This document shows positions 21,293-30,156 of a stretch of DNA of 64,000 bases, one piece after another. The notes beneath the pieces were generated by a model. It ran no database searches and was not told the origin of the DNA. It saw only the letters and a list, made by a program, of their open reading frames with translations. A program made the position numbers and the translations under genes. This stretch comes from Herbidospora galbida (GTDB lineage: Bacteria > Actinomycetota > Actinomycetes > Streptosporangiales > Streptosporangiaceae): positions 25,734-89,733 of the forward strand of contig NZ_SZQA01000037.1 of assembly GCF_005233835.1 (NCBI RefSeq), read 5' to 3'. Position 1 is the stretch's first letter; the number at the start of each line of letters is the position of its first letter.

Positions 21293-22042
21293 GTGAACCG
21301 TGAAGAGGCTGCCGACCAGCTTTACGCCCTGCCCCCGGAAGAGTTCACCGCCGCGCGGAACCGGCTCGTCAAGGAGACCGGCGACAAGGAGATCGGGAAG
21401 CTGCGCAAGCCCACCGTGCTGGCGTGGGCGGTCAACCAGGTGGTGCGCTCACATCCCTCGGAGATCGGCGAACTCCTGGCCGTGGGGGAGGAGATGCGGA
21501 CCGCCTGGGCCTCCGGCGACGGCGACGCCCTGGCCGCCCTCGGCCCGCGCCGCTCCGCCGCCGTGGCCGCCGTCTCCCGCCTGGTGCTCAAGGCCGCCGG
21601 CCGGTCGATCTCGCCGGCCGAGCTGGAGCAGACCCTCGACGCCGCCGTGATCGACGCCGAGGCGGCCGCCCTGGTCCGTTCGGGGCGGCTGGCGGGGGCC
21701 CTGAGCTACAGCGGCTTCGTGCCCACGGCCGTCCCTCCTTCGTCCTCCGTACGCCGCAAGCCCGCCGCGCCCGACCCGTCGATCCGGGCCGCGGCCGAGG
21801 CGGCCGTGGCGACGGCGCGGGACCGCCACGCGGAATGGGCCGACCAGCTGGGACCGGCCGTCGCCGAACGCGACGAGGCGCTCGACGGCGTCGCCGGGGC
21901 GGAGCGCGCCCTGACCGAGGCGCGCAAACGGGCGTCGGCGGCCGAGCAGCGCCACGACGTCGTCAGAAAGGAGGAGGCCAAGGCCCGGCAGGCGCTCACC
22001 GACGCAGAAAGCGCGCTGAGACGCGCCTCTACGGACAGATGA
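21293..22042 (+). CDS. Conserved actinobacterial protein with C-terminal coiled coil, function unknown
   Basis: GTG 21293 gives 249 aa. The first 150 residues are mostly helical and include DQLYALPPEEFTAARNRLV and KLRKPTVLAWAVNQVVR. A Pro/Ser-rich linker follows, and residues about 170-249 are Ala/Glu/Arg-rich with heptad spacing, predicting a long coiled coil. No signal peptide or membrane segment is seen. I recognise the general pattern from actinobacterial genomes but no assigned role. An in-frame open stretch reaching far upstream across the two neighbouring genes is not coding. Its 3' end overlaps the convergent oxidoreductase gene by 14 nt. Confidence 0.7.
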   Translation: MNREEAADQLYALPPEEFTAARNRLVKETGDKEIGKLRKPTVLAWAVNQVVRSHPSEIGELLAVGEEMRTAWASGDGDALAALGPRRSAAVAAVSRLVLKAAGRSISPAELEQTLDAAVIDAEAAALVRSGRLAGALSYSGFVPTAVPPSSSVRRKPAAPDPSIRAAAEAAVATARDRHAEWADQLGPAVAERDEALDGVAGAERALTEARKRASAAEQRHDVVRKEEAKARQALTDAESALRRASTDR

Positions 22043-22985
22043 CGACCCGCCCCGGAGGCCGCTTCGCGACCGCCTCGTAGGCGTCGCCGGCCAGTTCCAG
22101 GCCGAAGGTGAACGCGATGGGCGGCGGCCGGAACTCGCCCGACTCCAGGTGGGACGTGATCTGGCCGAGCAGTTCGGCGCACCGGACGGCGCCGAGCCGC
22201 CGGGTGTCCAGGCCCAGCATGCGCACCTCCCGGTGGTAGAAGTCGGGCAGGTCGATCTCGACCTTGCGCGTTCCGGTCGAGGCGATGACGACGAGCCTGC
22301 CCTGGTGGGCCAGGCAGGCCAGGGCCGAGGAGGTGGTGACCCCGCCGACGGCGTCGTACACGACCTCGGCGCCGGCGCCCCGGGTCAGCCGCCGCACCTC
22401 GGGGGCGACGTCGCCGTGCAGCAGGACGAAGTCGTCGAGGGCCGCCTCGTCCACCGGAGGTTTCCGGTCGATCCCGATGACCCTCGCCCCCCGGACGCGG
22501 GCGATCTGCGCCACCGCCGAGCCGACGCCGCCGTTGACCCCGAAGATCGCGATCGTCTCCCCCTTCTCCAGCAGGGCGGTCTCGACGACGCCGAGCCAGC
22601 CGACGACGAAGTTGACCCCGAGGACCGAGGCCTCGGCGAAGGTGAGCCTCTCGGGCTTGCGGATCAGCGCCGAGACCGGGACCACGACGAGTTCGGCGTG
22701 CGAGCCGTCGCGGGTGTACCCCAGGTCGCCGCCGGTGCCCCACACCTCCGCGCCGATCCAGTCGTGCGGCCCGCCGACGACCACCCCGGCGAAGTCGCGG
22801 CCCGGGACGCGGGGCAGCGAGGTGCCCGGGACGTAGCCGGAGACGGTCTTCAGGTCCGACGGGGTGACCGAGGCGGCCCTGATCGAGACGAGGGCGTCGC
22901 CGCCGTTCAGCTCGGGCTCGGTGACGTCGACGATCTCCAGGACGTCGGCGGGCGAGCCGTAACGGGTGAAGCGCAGGGCGCGCAT
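22029..22985 (-). CDS. Zinc-independent MDR family oxidoreductase (quinone oxidoreductase-like)
   Basis: The 318-aa protein has the GroES-like N-domain (MRALRFTRYGSPADVLEI, VPGRDFAGVVVG) and an NAD(P)-binding domain with IFGVNGGVGSAVAQIARVRGA. Structural zinc cysteines are absent, so it belongs with quinone oxidoreductases/enoyl reductases rather than zinc alcohol dehydrogenases. The gene follows the intradiol dioxygenase after 1 nt and is surely co-transcribed with it, which points to reduction of an intermediate of aromatic ring breakdown. That role is inference from context. Confidence 0.85.
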   Translation of the reverse strand: MRALRFTRYGSPADVLEIVDVTEPELNGGDALVSIRAASVTPSDLKTVSGYVPGTSLPRVPGRDFAGVVVGGPHDWIGAEVWGTGGDLGYTRDGSHAELVVVPVSALIRKPERLTFAEASVLGVNFVVGWLGVVETALLEKGETIAIFGVNGGVGSAVAQIARVRGARVIGIDRKPPVDEAALDDFVLLHGDVAPEVRRLTRGAGAEVVYDAVGGVTTSSALACLAHQGRLVVIASTGTRKVEIDLPDFYHREVRMLGLDTRRLGAVRCAELLGQITSHLESGEFRPPPIAFTFGLELAGDAYEAVAKRPPGRVVICP

Positions 22986-22986
22986 G

Positions 22987-23874
22987 TCACGGCCTCCTCT
23001 CCGGCCCGGCCGGGGTGAGCGTGAAGGTCCAGTCGACGGTCTGGAACGGCTCGCCGACCTCGGTCCCGTCGGGCGCGGTCCCGGGCTCGCGGTGGACGAA
23101 GTCGACGACCAGCGACCGCTTGACCGCGAAGACGGCGTCCTGGTCGAGGTAGGGGTCGTCGCGCCGGAACAGCATGGTGATCAGGGGCCGGTAGCCGTCG
23201 GCGTGCAGCCGGAAGTGGAGGTGCTCGGGCCGCATCGCCGAGCGTCCGGCGGCCCGCATGATCTCCCCGCACGGCCCGTCGACCGGCACCGGGTAGAACC
23301 GCGGCGCGATCGACCGGTACCAGAACCGGCCGTCGTCGTCGGTGGTCAGCAGGGCCCGCATGGCCGGGCGGCCGTGCAGCCGCTCTTCCTGCTGGACGTC
23401 GTAGTGCCCCTCGCCGTCGCTGTGCCAGGTGTCGACCCTGACCCCGGAGAGGGGACCGCCGTCCGGCCCGAGGACCCGGCCGGTGAAGAACAGGGGCGTG
23501 CCCGGCACCCCGCCGGAGATGTCGGCGCCGTTGGGGGCCTCCGGGCGTCCTTCGACGTAGAAGGGGCCGAGCAGGGTGCTGTCGGTGGTGTGCGGCCCGT
23601 GGTGCTCGTTGATCAGGTCGACCAGGACGCTCAGCCCGAGGATGTCGGAGAGCAGCACGAACTCCTGGCGCGTGAGCGTAGTGATCTTGCCGACGCGCTC
23701 CAGGAAGTCCATCGCGGTGAACCACTCGTCGCCGGTGAGCCGCGTCTCCCGGGCGAAGTCGTGCAGATGCCGCACCAGCTCGACGAACAACTCGCGGGTG
23801 CGCGGGTCGTGACAGCCGTCGAAGGTGCTCTGCACCTCTTTGGTGATCGTGTCCTCGGTCAGGTCGATCGACAT
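22987..23874 (-). CDS. Intradiol ring-cleavage dioxygenase (hydroxyquinol/catechol 1,2-dioxygenase type)
   Basis: The enzyme opens catechol-type rings between the two hydroxyls using non-heme Fe(III). The 295-aa protein has the N-terminal helical dimerisation domain of catechol/hydroxyquinol dioxygenases (TFDGCHDPRTRELFVELVRH). The catalytic domain contains DSTLLGPFYVEG (Tyr ligand), FWYRSIAPRFYPVP (Tyr ligand) and PEHLHFRLHADGY (two His ligands). The N-domain and the GPFY context favour hydroxyquinol or catechol over protocatechuate. ATG 23874 is chosen for its GAGGGGAGGG site; a 10-aa longer start is possible. No maleylacetate reductase or muconate isomerase gene is adjacent. Confidence 0.85.
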   Translation of the reverse strand: MSIDLTEDTITKEVQSTFDGCHDPRTRELFVELVRHLHDFARETRLTGDEWFTAMDFLERVGKITTLTRQEFVLLSDILGLSVLVDLINEHHGPHTTDSTLLGPFYVEGRPEAPNGADISGGVPGTPLFFTGRVLGPDGGPLSGVRVDTWHSDGEGHYDVQQEERLHGRPAMRALLTTDDDGRFWYRSIAPRFYPVPVDGPCGEIMRAAGRSAMRPEHLHFRLHADGYRPLITMLFRRDDPYLDQDAVFAVKRSLVVDFVHREPGTAPDGTEVGEPFQTVDWTFTLTPAGPERRP

Positions 23875-24077
23875 GATCCCTCCCCTCGTCCGTGGACCAC
23901 TCAAACGACACTATCCGCAGGTCAGAAGAGGGTTCTCGGACGCGGGGCGGGCCGCGTAAAAGCGGCCACAACGCCGGGCAGGAGGGGTTCTCGCGGCGTC
24001 GCGCCGCCGCAAGGCCGGGCTCGGGGCCCGGTCAAGCGCGGGCCCCCGCCCGGCAAATCCCGGCTTTACCCGCCGGG

Positions 24078-24806
24078 CTACTGGCCGGGGATCTCGGCGG
24101 CCGAGGCCCGGTCGATCAGGAACAGGGTCTTCTCCACCCCGCGCGCGCCCGCCGCCGGGGCGGCGAGCTGGTCGCACGTCAGGGCGACCCGCACCGCGGC
24201 CGCCTTCTCGGCGCCCGACGCGATCACCCAGACCTCGCGCGCCGCCTGGATGGCGGGGAAGGTCAGGGACACCCGCGTGGGCGGTGGCTTGGGGGAGTCG
24301 TGCACGGCCACGACCAGGCGGTCGTTCTCGTGGAGCGCCGGGTGGCCGGGGAACAGGGAGGCCACGTGGGAGTCGGGGCCCATGCCCAGCATCAGGACGT
24401 CGAAGGCCACCCCGGAGCCCAGGGCGGCGGCGTACCGGTCGGCGGCCTCCTCGGCGGACAGGCCCGCATGGGAAGCGGGCATCGGGTGGACCCGCTCCGG
24501 GTCCAGGTCGAGCACGTCGAGCAGGGCCTCGCGGGCCTGCTTCTCGTTGCGGTCGGGGGAGTCGGCGGGGACGAACCGCTCGTCGCCCCACCAGACGTCC
24601 ACCGCGCGCCAGTCGACCGCGTCGCGGGCCGGGGAGGCGGCCACGGCGGCCAGCGTGGCGATGCCGATCGTGCCGCCGGTCAGCACGACCGACGCCGTCC
24701 CCCGCTCCGTCTGCACGTCGGTCAGCCTCGTGATCAGCCGGGCCGCCACGGCCTGGGCCAGGACGGCCGGGTCCGGGTGGACCACGACGAAGGGGACTGC
24801 GCTCAT
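24078..24806 (-). CDS. pgl: 6-phosphogluconolactonase
   Basis: Pgl hydrolyses 6-phosphogluconolactone, the step after glucose-6-phosphate dehydrogenase. The 242-aa protein has VLTGGTIG, WRAVDVWWGDERFVP and MLGMGPDSHVASLFPGHP, all conserved in the DevB/SOL family. The ATG start at 24806 has a strong CGGAGGT site. It is the last gene of the tkt-tal-pgi-zwf-opcA-pgl run, but a terminator-like hairpin separates it from opcA by only 64 nt, suggesting lower or conditional expression. Confidence 0.95.
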   Translation of the reverse strand: MSAVPFVVVHPDPAVLAQAVAARLITRLTDVQTERGTASVVLTGGTIGIATLAAVAASPARDAVDWRAVDVWWGDERFVPADSPDRNEKQAREALLDVLDLDPERVHPMPASHAGLSAEEAADRYAAALGSGVAFDVLMLGMGPDSHVASLFPGHPALHENDRLVVAVHDSPKPPPTRVSLTFPAIQAAREVWVIASGAEKAAAVRVALTCDQLAAPAAGARGVEKTLFLIDRASAAEIPGQ

Positions 24807-24828
24807 GACGTACCTCCGATAAAAGAGA

Positions 24829-24863
24829 AACCGCCCGTCTCCCGGAAGGGGAGACGGGCGGTT
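24829..24863 (-). terminator. Intra-operon terminator/attenuator between opcA and pgl
   Basis: Perfect 15-bp stem with a 5-nt loop. Read on the minus strand it is followed by TTTCTCTTTT and then directly by the pgl ribosome binding site. It should end most transcripts leaving opcA, or act as a processing or attenuation point. Confidence 0.7.
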
Positions 24864-24870
24864 GACGATC

Positions 24871-25776
24871 TTATTGTCCGGCGAGGTTCTTCAGCGCGCC
24901 CGCGTAGATCTCGTCGGGGTCGAGCCGCCGCAGCTCCTCGGCCAGCAGCTCCGACTCGGTGCGGCGGGCCAGCGCGACGTTGCGGTCGGGCTGTCCCGGC
25001 CGCGACAGGGTCGCCAGCCGCGCGTCGCCGCGGACCAGCGACAGCTCGCCGCCCTTGGCCAGCGTCAGCCGCACGGCGGTCAGGCCGGGGCCCTCCGACT
25101 CGCCGACGGCGATGTCGGCGCCGAGCTTGTCGGACAGCCACGACGCCAGCAGGCAGGCACTGGGGTGCCCGGCCGTCGCCTCGACGATGCCGCCCGTGAC
25201 CGGCCCCACGGGCAGGTCGAACGCCGCCGCCAGGAGCGACCGCCACGGCGTGAGGCGGGTCCAGGCCAGGTCGGTGTCGCCCGGGACGTAGCCCGCCCAG
25301 CGCGAGGCGATGACCTTGGCGCCGTCGTGGGCGGTGCGGGCGTCGACGATCCGCCGGGTGGCGAGGTGCCCGACCGGGTCCTTCGCCGGCGCGGACGGCC
25401 CGTCGGCCGGCCACCAGACCACCACCGGGGTGTCGGTCAGCAGCAGCGGGCTGAGCACCGAGTCGGCGTGCTTGGTCAGCTCGCCGTAGAGGCGCAGGAT
25501 GACGACCTCGCCGGGCGAGGACTCGCCGACGCGCAGTTCCGCGTCGAGCCGGTCGCCCTCGCGGGCGTCGCGCCGGATCACCACCAGGATCCTCGACGGG
25601 TGCTCGCGCGCCGCGTCGGTGGCGGCGCGCACCGCGTCGTACTGGCCCGCCTCGTCGGAGACCACCACGAGCGTGAGCACCATGCCGACGGCAGGGGCGC
25701 CCATCTGGTGGCGGAGCTTGGTCAGCGCGGAGCTGATCTTCGAGGCGGTGGTCGCGGTCAGGTTGAAACTGGTCAC
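24871..25776 (-). CDS. opcA: Glucose-6-phosphate dehydrogenase assembly protein OpcA
   Basis: OpcA is an actinobacterial and cyanobacterial protein that binds and activates glucose-6-phosphate dehydrogenase, in cyanobacteria in a redox-dependent way. The 301-aa product shows the family regions [31 protein letters not shown] and [10 protein letters not shown]. It begins with GTG 25776 overlapping the zwf stop (GTGA), so the two subunits are made together. No cysteine pair stands out, so thiol redox control as in cyanobacteria is not supported by the sequence. pgl follows after a hairpin. Confidence 0.95.
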   Translation of the reverse strand: MTSFNLTATTASKISSALTKLRHQMGAPAVGMVLTLVVVSDEAGQYDAVRAATDAAREHPSRILVVIRRDAREGDRLDAELRVGESSPGEVVILRLYGELTKHADSVLSPLLLTDTPVVVWWPADGPSAPAKDPVGHLATRRIVDARTAHDGAKVIASRWAGYVPGDTDLAWTRLTPWRSLLAAAFDLPVGPVTGGIVEATAGHPSACLLASWLSDKLGADIAVGESEGPGLTAVRLTLAKGGELSLVRGDARLATLSRPGQPDRNVALARRTESELLAEELRRLDPDEIYAGALKNLAGQ

Positions 25777-27383
25777 AGCCGCCTCCAGACACGTCCGTCG
25801 CGGGCGAGCATCTCGTCGGCGCCCGCGGGACCCCACGTGCCGGCCGGGTAGCCCTCGGGGCGGCCGTGGGTGGCCCAGTACTCCTCGATCGGGTCGAGGA
25901 TCTGCCAGGACAGCTCCACCTCCCGCTGGTGCGGGAACAGCGGCGGGTCGCCGATCAGGACGTCCAGCAGCAGCCGCTCGTAGGCCTCGGGGCTGCTCTC
26001 CATGAACGACTCGCCGTAGGCGAAGTCCATGGACACGTCGCGGACCTCCATGGCCGTGCCGGGCACCTTCGACCCGAACCGCACCGTGATGCCCTCGTCG
26101 GGCTGGACGCGGATGACCAGGGCGTTCTGGCCGAGGATCTCGGTGTCGTCCTTGCTGAACGGCAGGTGCGGCGCCCGCTGGAACACCACGGCGACCTCGG
26201 TCACCCGGCGGCCCAGGCGCTTGCCCGCGCGCAGGTAGAACGGCACCCCGGCCCAGCGGCGGTTGGCCACCTCGAGCTTGATGGCGGCGTAGGTGTCGGT
26301 CAGCGAGTCCTTCGGGATGCCGTCTTCCTCGAGGTAGCCGATGACCTTGTCACCGCCCTGCCAGCCGGCGGTGTACTGGCCCCGGATCGCGCCGGTCGCC
26401 AGGTCGTCGGGCAGCCGGACCGCCTTGAGGACCTTCTCCTTCTCGCGGCGCAGCGAGTTGGCGTCGAAGGACGTCGGGTCCTCCATCGCGACCAGCGCCA
26501 GGAGCTGGAGCAGGTGGTTCTGGATGACGTCACGGGCCGCGCCGATGCCGTCGTAGTAGCCCGCCCGCGAACCGATGCCGATGTCTTCGGCCATCGTGAT
26601 CTGCACGTGGTCGACGAAGCTGCGGTTCCAGATGGGCTCGTAGAGGTTGTTGGCGAAGCGCAGGGCCAGGATGTTCTGGACCGTCTCCTTGCCCAGGTAG
26701 TGGTCGATCCGGAAGACCGAGCTCTCCGGGAAGACCGCGCTGGTGATGCGGTTGAGGTCCTGCGCGCTGGCCAGGTCGTGGCCGAACGGCTTCTCGATCA
26801 CCACGCGGCGCCACGACCCGTCGGGGTGCTGCGCCAGACCGGTGCGCTTGAGCTGCTCGACGACCGTCGGGAAGAACTTCGGCGGGACCGACAGGTAGAA
26901 GGCGTAGTTGCCGCCCGTGCCCCGGGTCTCGTCGATCTCCTTCAGCATCATCGACAGGCAGTCGAACGCGCCGTCGTCGTGGAACTCTCCCGGGCAGAAG
27001 TGGATGCCCTCGGAGATCTGCTTCCAGACCTCCTCCCGGAACGGGGTCCGGGCGTGCTCCTTGACGGCCTCGTAGGTGACGTTGGCGAAGTCCTCGTGCG
27101 CCCAGTCGCGGCGGGCGAAGCCGACCAGGGAGAAGCCCGGCGGCAGCAGGCCGCGGTTGCCCAGGTCGTAGATCGCCGGCAGCAGCTTGCGCTTGGCCAG
27201 GTCGCCCGTGACGCCGAACAGCACCAGGACGCACGGCCCGGCCACCCGGGGCAGCCGCTTGTCACGCGGGTCGCGCAACGGGTTCTCGGCGATGGTCTGG
27301 TCGGTGACCGCGACCTCCGCTATGGCCGTGGTCGAGACCTGGGTCTCGTCGGCGAGGGCGGCGGGCTCGTTTTCAGACATCAT
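25773..27383 (-). CDS. zwf: Glucose-6-phosphate 1-dehydrogenase
   Basis: Zwf catalyses the NADP-linked first step of the oxidative pentose phosphate pathway. The 536-aa protein has the nucleotide-binding [18 protein letters not shown], the phosphate site [10 protein letters not shown] and the active-site RIDHYLGKE. An N-terminal extension of about 45 residues, low in conservation, precedes the core. ATG 27383 is preferred as GGAGG lies 7 nt upstream; the next codon is also ATG. It overlaps opcA by 4 nt at the 3' end and follows pgi after 47 nt. Confidence 0.97.
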   Translation of the reverse strand: MMSENEPAALADETQVSTTAIAEVAVTDQTIAENPLRDPRDKRLPRVAGPCVLVLFGVTGDLAKRKLLPAIYDLGNRGLLPPGFSLVGFARRDWAHEDFANVTYEAVKEHARTPFREEVWKQISEGIHFCPGEFHDDGAFDCLSMMLKEIDETRGTGGNYAFYLSVPPKFFPTVVEQLKRTGLAQHPDGSWRRVVIEKPFGHDLASAQDLNRITSAVFPESSVFRIDHYLGKETVQNILALRFANNLYEPIWNRSFVDHVQITMAEDIGIGSRAGYYDGIGAARDVIQNHLLQLLALVAMEDPTSFDANSLRREKEKVLKAVRLPDDLATGAIRGQYTAGWQGGDKVIGYLEEDGIPKDSLTDTYAAIKLEVANRRWAGVPFYLRAGKRLGRRVTEVAVVFQRAPHLPFSKDDTEILGQNALVIRVQPDEGITVRFGSKVPGTAMEVRDVSMDFAYGESFMESSPEAYERLLLDVLIGDPPLFPHQREVELSWQILDPIEEYWATHGRPEGYPAGTWGPAGADEMLARDGRVWRRL

Positions 27384-27430
27384 TCGGCGCCCTCCTGTGC
27401 GACGGCTCCGTTTTGATCTCATGCATCAGG

Positions 27431-29044
27431 TCAGAGCTCCTCGGCGACCGAGAGCAGATGGGCGACGCCCGCCCGCCGGTCGGTCAGGTGGAGGCGCACG
27501 GTCGGACGCCCCCGCGACTGGAGCGCCCCGAGGTCGCCCAGCGCCTGCGCGAGCTGGAGCTCGGCCAGGCCGTAGGGCCGGCCGGGAACCTCCACGTCGT
27601 CGCTGTTGACGCCGGTGATCTGCAGGAACACTCCGACCTGCGGGCCACCCTTGTGGTATTGGCCCGTGGAGTGCAGGAACCGGGGCCCCCACCCGAAGGT
27701 GACGGCGTGGTCGGTGCGGTAGTCGAGCAGGTTGCGCAGCGTCGCGACGTCGGCCGCGGCCCACGCCTCGGTCGTCTGCTCGAAGTCGCCTCCGCCCAGG
27801 ATCGCGGCGTCGAAGGCCGCCTCCCGGTCGAGGTAGGCCATGATCGCCAGGTAGCCGTTCTCGGGGATCTCCCGCAGCACCCAGGTGAGCACGTCGGCCA
27901 GGTTGTCGCAGTTCTCGCCGACGTCGCCGTAGACCTCGACCGGCCCGTCGACCACGACGGGGTAGGCGCTCTCGGGCCTGCCCTGGAGGATCTTGGCGGT
28001 GTTCTCCTTCGACTCGGCCACGTTGGGCTGGTTGAAGGGGTCGATCTCCAGCACGCGGCCGGCGATCGCGGTGGCGTACTCCCACACGAGGAACTGCGCG
28101 CCCAGCGGGCCGTCGACGTGGACGTCGCCCTCGGGGCCGATGTCGACCGAGAACTGGTCGGCGGCCTCGGCCGAGTCGGCGCCGACGACGGGCAGGATGC
28201 CCTTGCCCGACTTGCCGGTCGACTCGGCGATGAGCTGCTCGATCCAGTCGGGCAGCCCGGTGATGTCGGACAGCGCGTCGCGCAGGATCAGCTTGTCGCG
28301 GCCGGCCAGCGCCTGGGCGCCCAGAAGCGCGCCCAGCTCGAGACCGGGGTTGCCCTCGTTCCGGGCCAGCGACGGGGCGACCTCGGCGGCGTCGTCGAGC
28401 AGCTTCACGACGTCGGCGCCGGCCAGCGCGCTCGGCACCAGGCCGAACGCGCTGAGCGCGCTGTAACGCCCGCCGACGTTGGGGTCGGCCAGGAAGACCT
28501 GGTAACCCGCCTCGGCGGCGGTCTTCTCCAGAGGTGAACCCGGGTCGGTCACGACGACGATCCGGTCGGCCGGGTCGATGCCGGCGTCGCGGAAGGCCTT
28601 CTCGTAGATCCGGCGGTGGCTGTCGGTCTCGACGGTGCCGCCGCTCTTCGACGCGACCACCACGACCGTGTTCTCCAGCCGCTCGCCCAGGGCGCGCAGC
28701 ACCTGGCCGGGGTCGGTGGTGTCGAGCACGGTCAGCGGCACGTCCTCGGTCGCGCAGATGACCTCGGGCGCCAGCGACGAGCCGCCCATGCCGGCCAGCA
28801 CGACGTGGTCGAGCCCTTCGGCCCGCACCCGCTCCACCAGCTTGGTCAGCTCGGGAAGCAGTTCCCGGCTGGTGGTGGGCAGGGTCAGCCAGCCGAGGCG
28901 GATCGCCGCCTCGGTCTGCGCCTCGGGCCCCCAGAGGGTCGAGTCGCCCGCCGCGAGAGCGGCCGGCACGCCCTCGGCGACCAGCTTGTCCTTGACGGCC
29001 GCCGCGGCCTCAGCCGCGTGACCCAGGGTCACCTCTACCGCCAT
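27431..29044 (-). CDS. pgi: Glucose-6-phosphate isomerase
   Basis: PGI interconverts glucose 6-phosphate and fructose 6-phosphate, linking this pentose phosphate operon to glycolysis. The 537-aa protein has two sugar-isomerase parts, with GMGGSSLAPEVI and VASKSGGTVET binding the phosphate and a C-terminal region including DPFNQPNVAESKENTAK and STGQYHKGGP. It lies between tal and zwf with a 3-nt gap to tal, an arrangement found in several actinobacterial genera. The ATG start at 29044 is clear. Confidence 0.95.
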   Translation of the reverse strand: MAVEVTLGHAAEAAAAVKDKLVAEGVPAALAAGDSTLWGPEAQTEAAIRLGWLTLPTTSRELLPELTKLVERVRAEGLDHVVLAGMGGSSLAPEVICATEDVPLTVLDTTDPGQVLRALGERLENTVVVVASKSGGTVETDSHRRIYEKAFRDAGIDPADRIVVVTDPGSPLEKTAAEAGYQVFLADPNVGGRYSALSAFGLVPSALAGADVVKLLDDAAEVAPSLARNEGNPGLELGALLGAQALAGRDKLILRDALSDITGLPDWIEQLIAESTGKSGKGILPVVGADSAEAADQFSVDIGPEGDVHVDGPLGAQFLVWEYATAIAGRVLEIDPFNQPNVAESKENTAKILQGRPESAYPVVVDGPVEVYGDVGENCDNLADVLTWVLREIPENGYLAIMAYLDREAAFDAAILGGGDFEQTTEAWAAADVATLRNLLDYRTDHAVTFGWGPRFLHSTGQYHKGGPQVGVFLQITGVNSDDVEVPGRPYGLAELQLAQALGDLGALQSRGRPTVRLHLTDRRAGVAHLLSVAEEL

Positions 29045-29047
29045 GAG

Positions 29048-30154
29048 TTATCGGGCCTTCCCCAGCTCGGTGGTGACGGTCTCCAGCAGTTCGTTCCACG
29101 AGACGGCGAACTTGTCGACGCCTTCGTCCTCGAGCGCCTTCACGACGTCGTCGTAGTCGATGCCGACGCTCTTGAGGGCGGCCATGGCGTTCCAGGCGGC
29201 CTCGTAGAACGGACGGATCGTGTCGCCCGAGATACGGCCGTGGTCGGCCACGGCGTTCAGCGTCTTCTCCGGCATCGTGTTGACGGTGCCGGCGGTGACG
29301 AGCTCGTCGACGTAGAGCGTGTCGGGGTAGTCGGGGCTCTTGGTGCCCGTGGAGGCCCACAGCGGGCGCTGGGGACGCGCCCCGGCCGCGCGCAGCTCCT
29401 GCCAGCGCGGGGTGTTCACGACCTCCTCGAAGGCGGCGTAGGCCAGGCGCGCGTTGGCGACGGCGGCCTTGCCCTTGAGCTCCAGCGCCTCGGGGGTGCC
29501 GATCTTGTCGAGCCGGGAGTCGATCTCGGAGTCGACGCGGCTGACGAAGAACGAGGCCACCGACTCGATCTGGGACAGGTCGAGGCCCTTGGCCTTGGCC
29601 TGCTCCAGGCCGTCGAGCCAGGCGTCCATGACCGCGCGGTAGCGCTCGAGGGAGAAGATCAGCGTGACGTTGACGCTGATGCCCTCGGCGATGGCCGCGG
29701 TGATCGCGGGCAGGCCCTCGAGGGTCGCCGGGATCTTGATGAACAGGTTCGGCCGGTCGACGAGCCACCACAGGGCGCGGGCCTCGGCGATGGTCGCCTC
29801 GGTCTCGCGGGCCAGGCGGGGGTCGACCTCGATGGAGACGCGGCCGTCGACGCCGGAGGTGGCGTCGTAGACCGGGCGCAGCACGTCGGCGGCCCAGCGG
29901 ATGTCGAACGTGGTGATCGCGCGCACGGCCTCGTCGACCGAGACCTTGCGGACCGCGAGGTCGTGCAGCTGGGTCTCGTAGGCGTCGCCCTTGCTCAGCG
30001 CGGACGCGAAGATCGTCGGGTTGGAGGTGACACCGGTCACGTTCTTCTCGCGGATCAGGGCCGCGAGGTTGCCGGTGCGCAGGCGCTCACGGCTGATGTC
30101 GTCGAGCCAGATCGACACGCCGAATTTGGTCAGCTTGGAAAGGTTCTCACTCAT
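29048..30154 (-). CDS. tal: Transaldolase
   Basis: Transaldolase moves a dihydroxyacetone unit from sedoheptulose 7-phosphate to glyceraldehyde 3-phosphate. The 368-aa protein has GVTSNPTIF near the N-terminus, NLFIKIPAT with the Schiff-base lysine, [15 protein letters not shown] [13 protein letters not shown] and [14 protein letters not shown]. The length fits the larger actinobacterial Tal type. ATG 30154 ([12 protein letters not shown]) is chosen over an upstream in-frame start that would run deep into tkt. It begins 2 nt after the tkt stop. Confidence 0.97.
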   Translation of the reverse strand: MSENLSKLTKFGVSIWLDDISRERLRTGNLAALIREKNVTGVTSNPTIFASALSKGDAYETQLHDLAVRKVSVDEAVRAITTFDIRWAADVLRPVYDATSGVDGRVSIEVDPRLARETEATIAEARALWWLVDRPNLFIKIPATLEGLPAITAAIAEGISVNVTLIFSLERYRAVMDAWLDGLEQAKAKGLDLSQIESVASFFVSRVDSEIDSRLDKIGTPEALELKGKAAVANARLAYAAFEEVVNTPRWQELRAAGARPQRPLWASTGTKSPDYPDTLYVDELVTAGTVNTMPEKTLNAVADHGRISGDTIRPFYEAAWNAMAALKSVGIDYDDVVKALEDEGVDKFAVSWNELLETVTTELGKAR

Positions 30155-30156
30155 AT

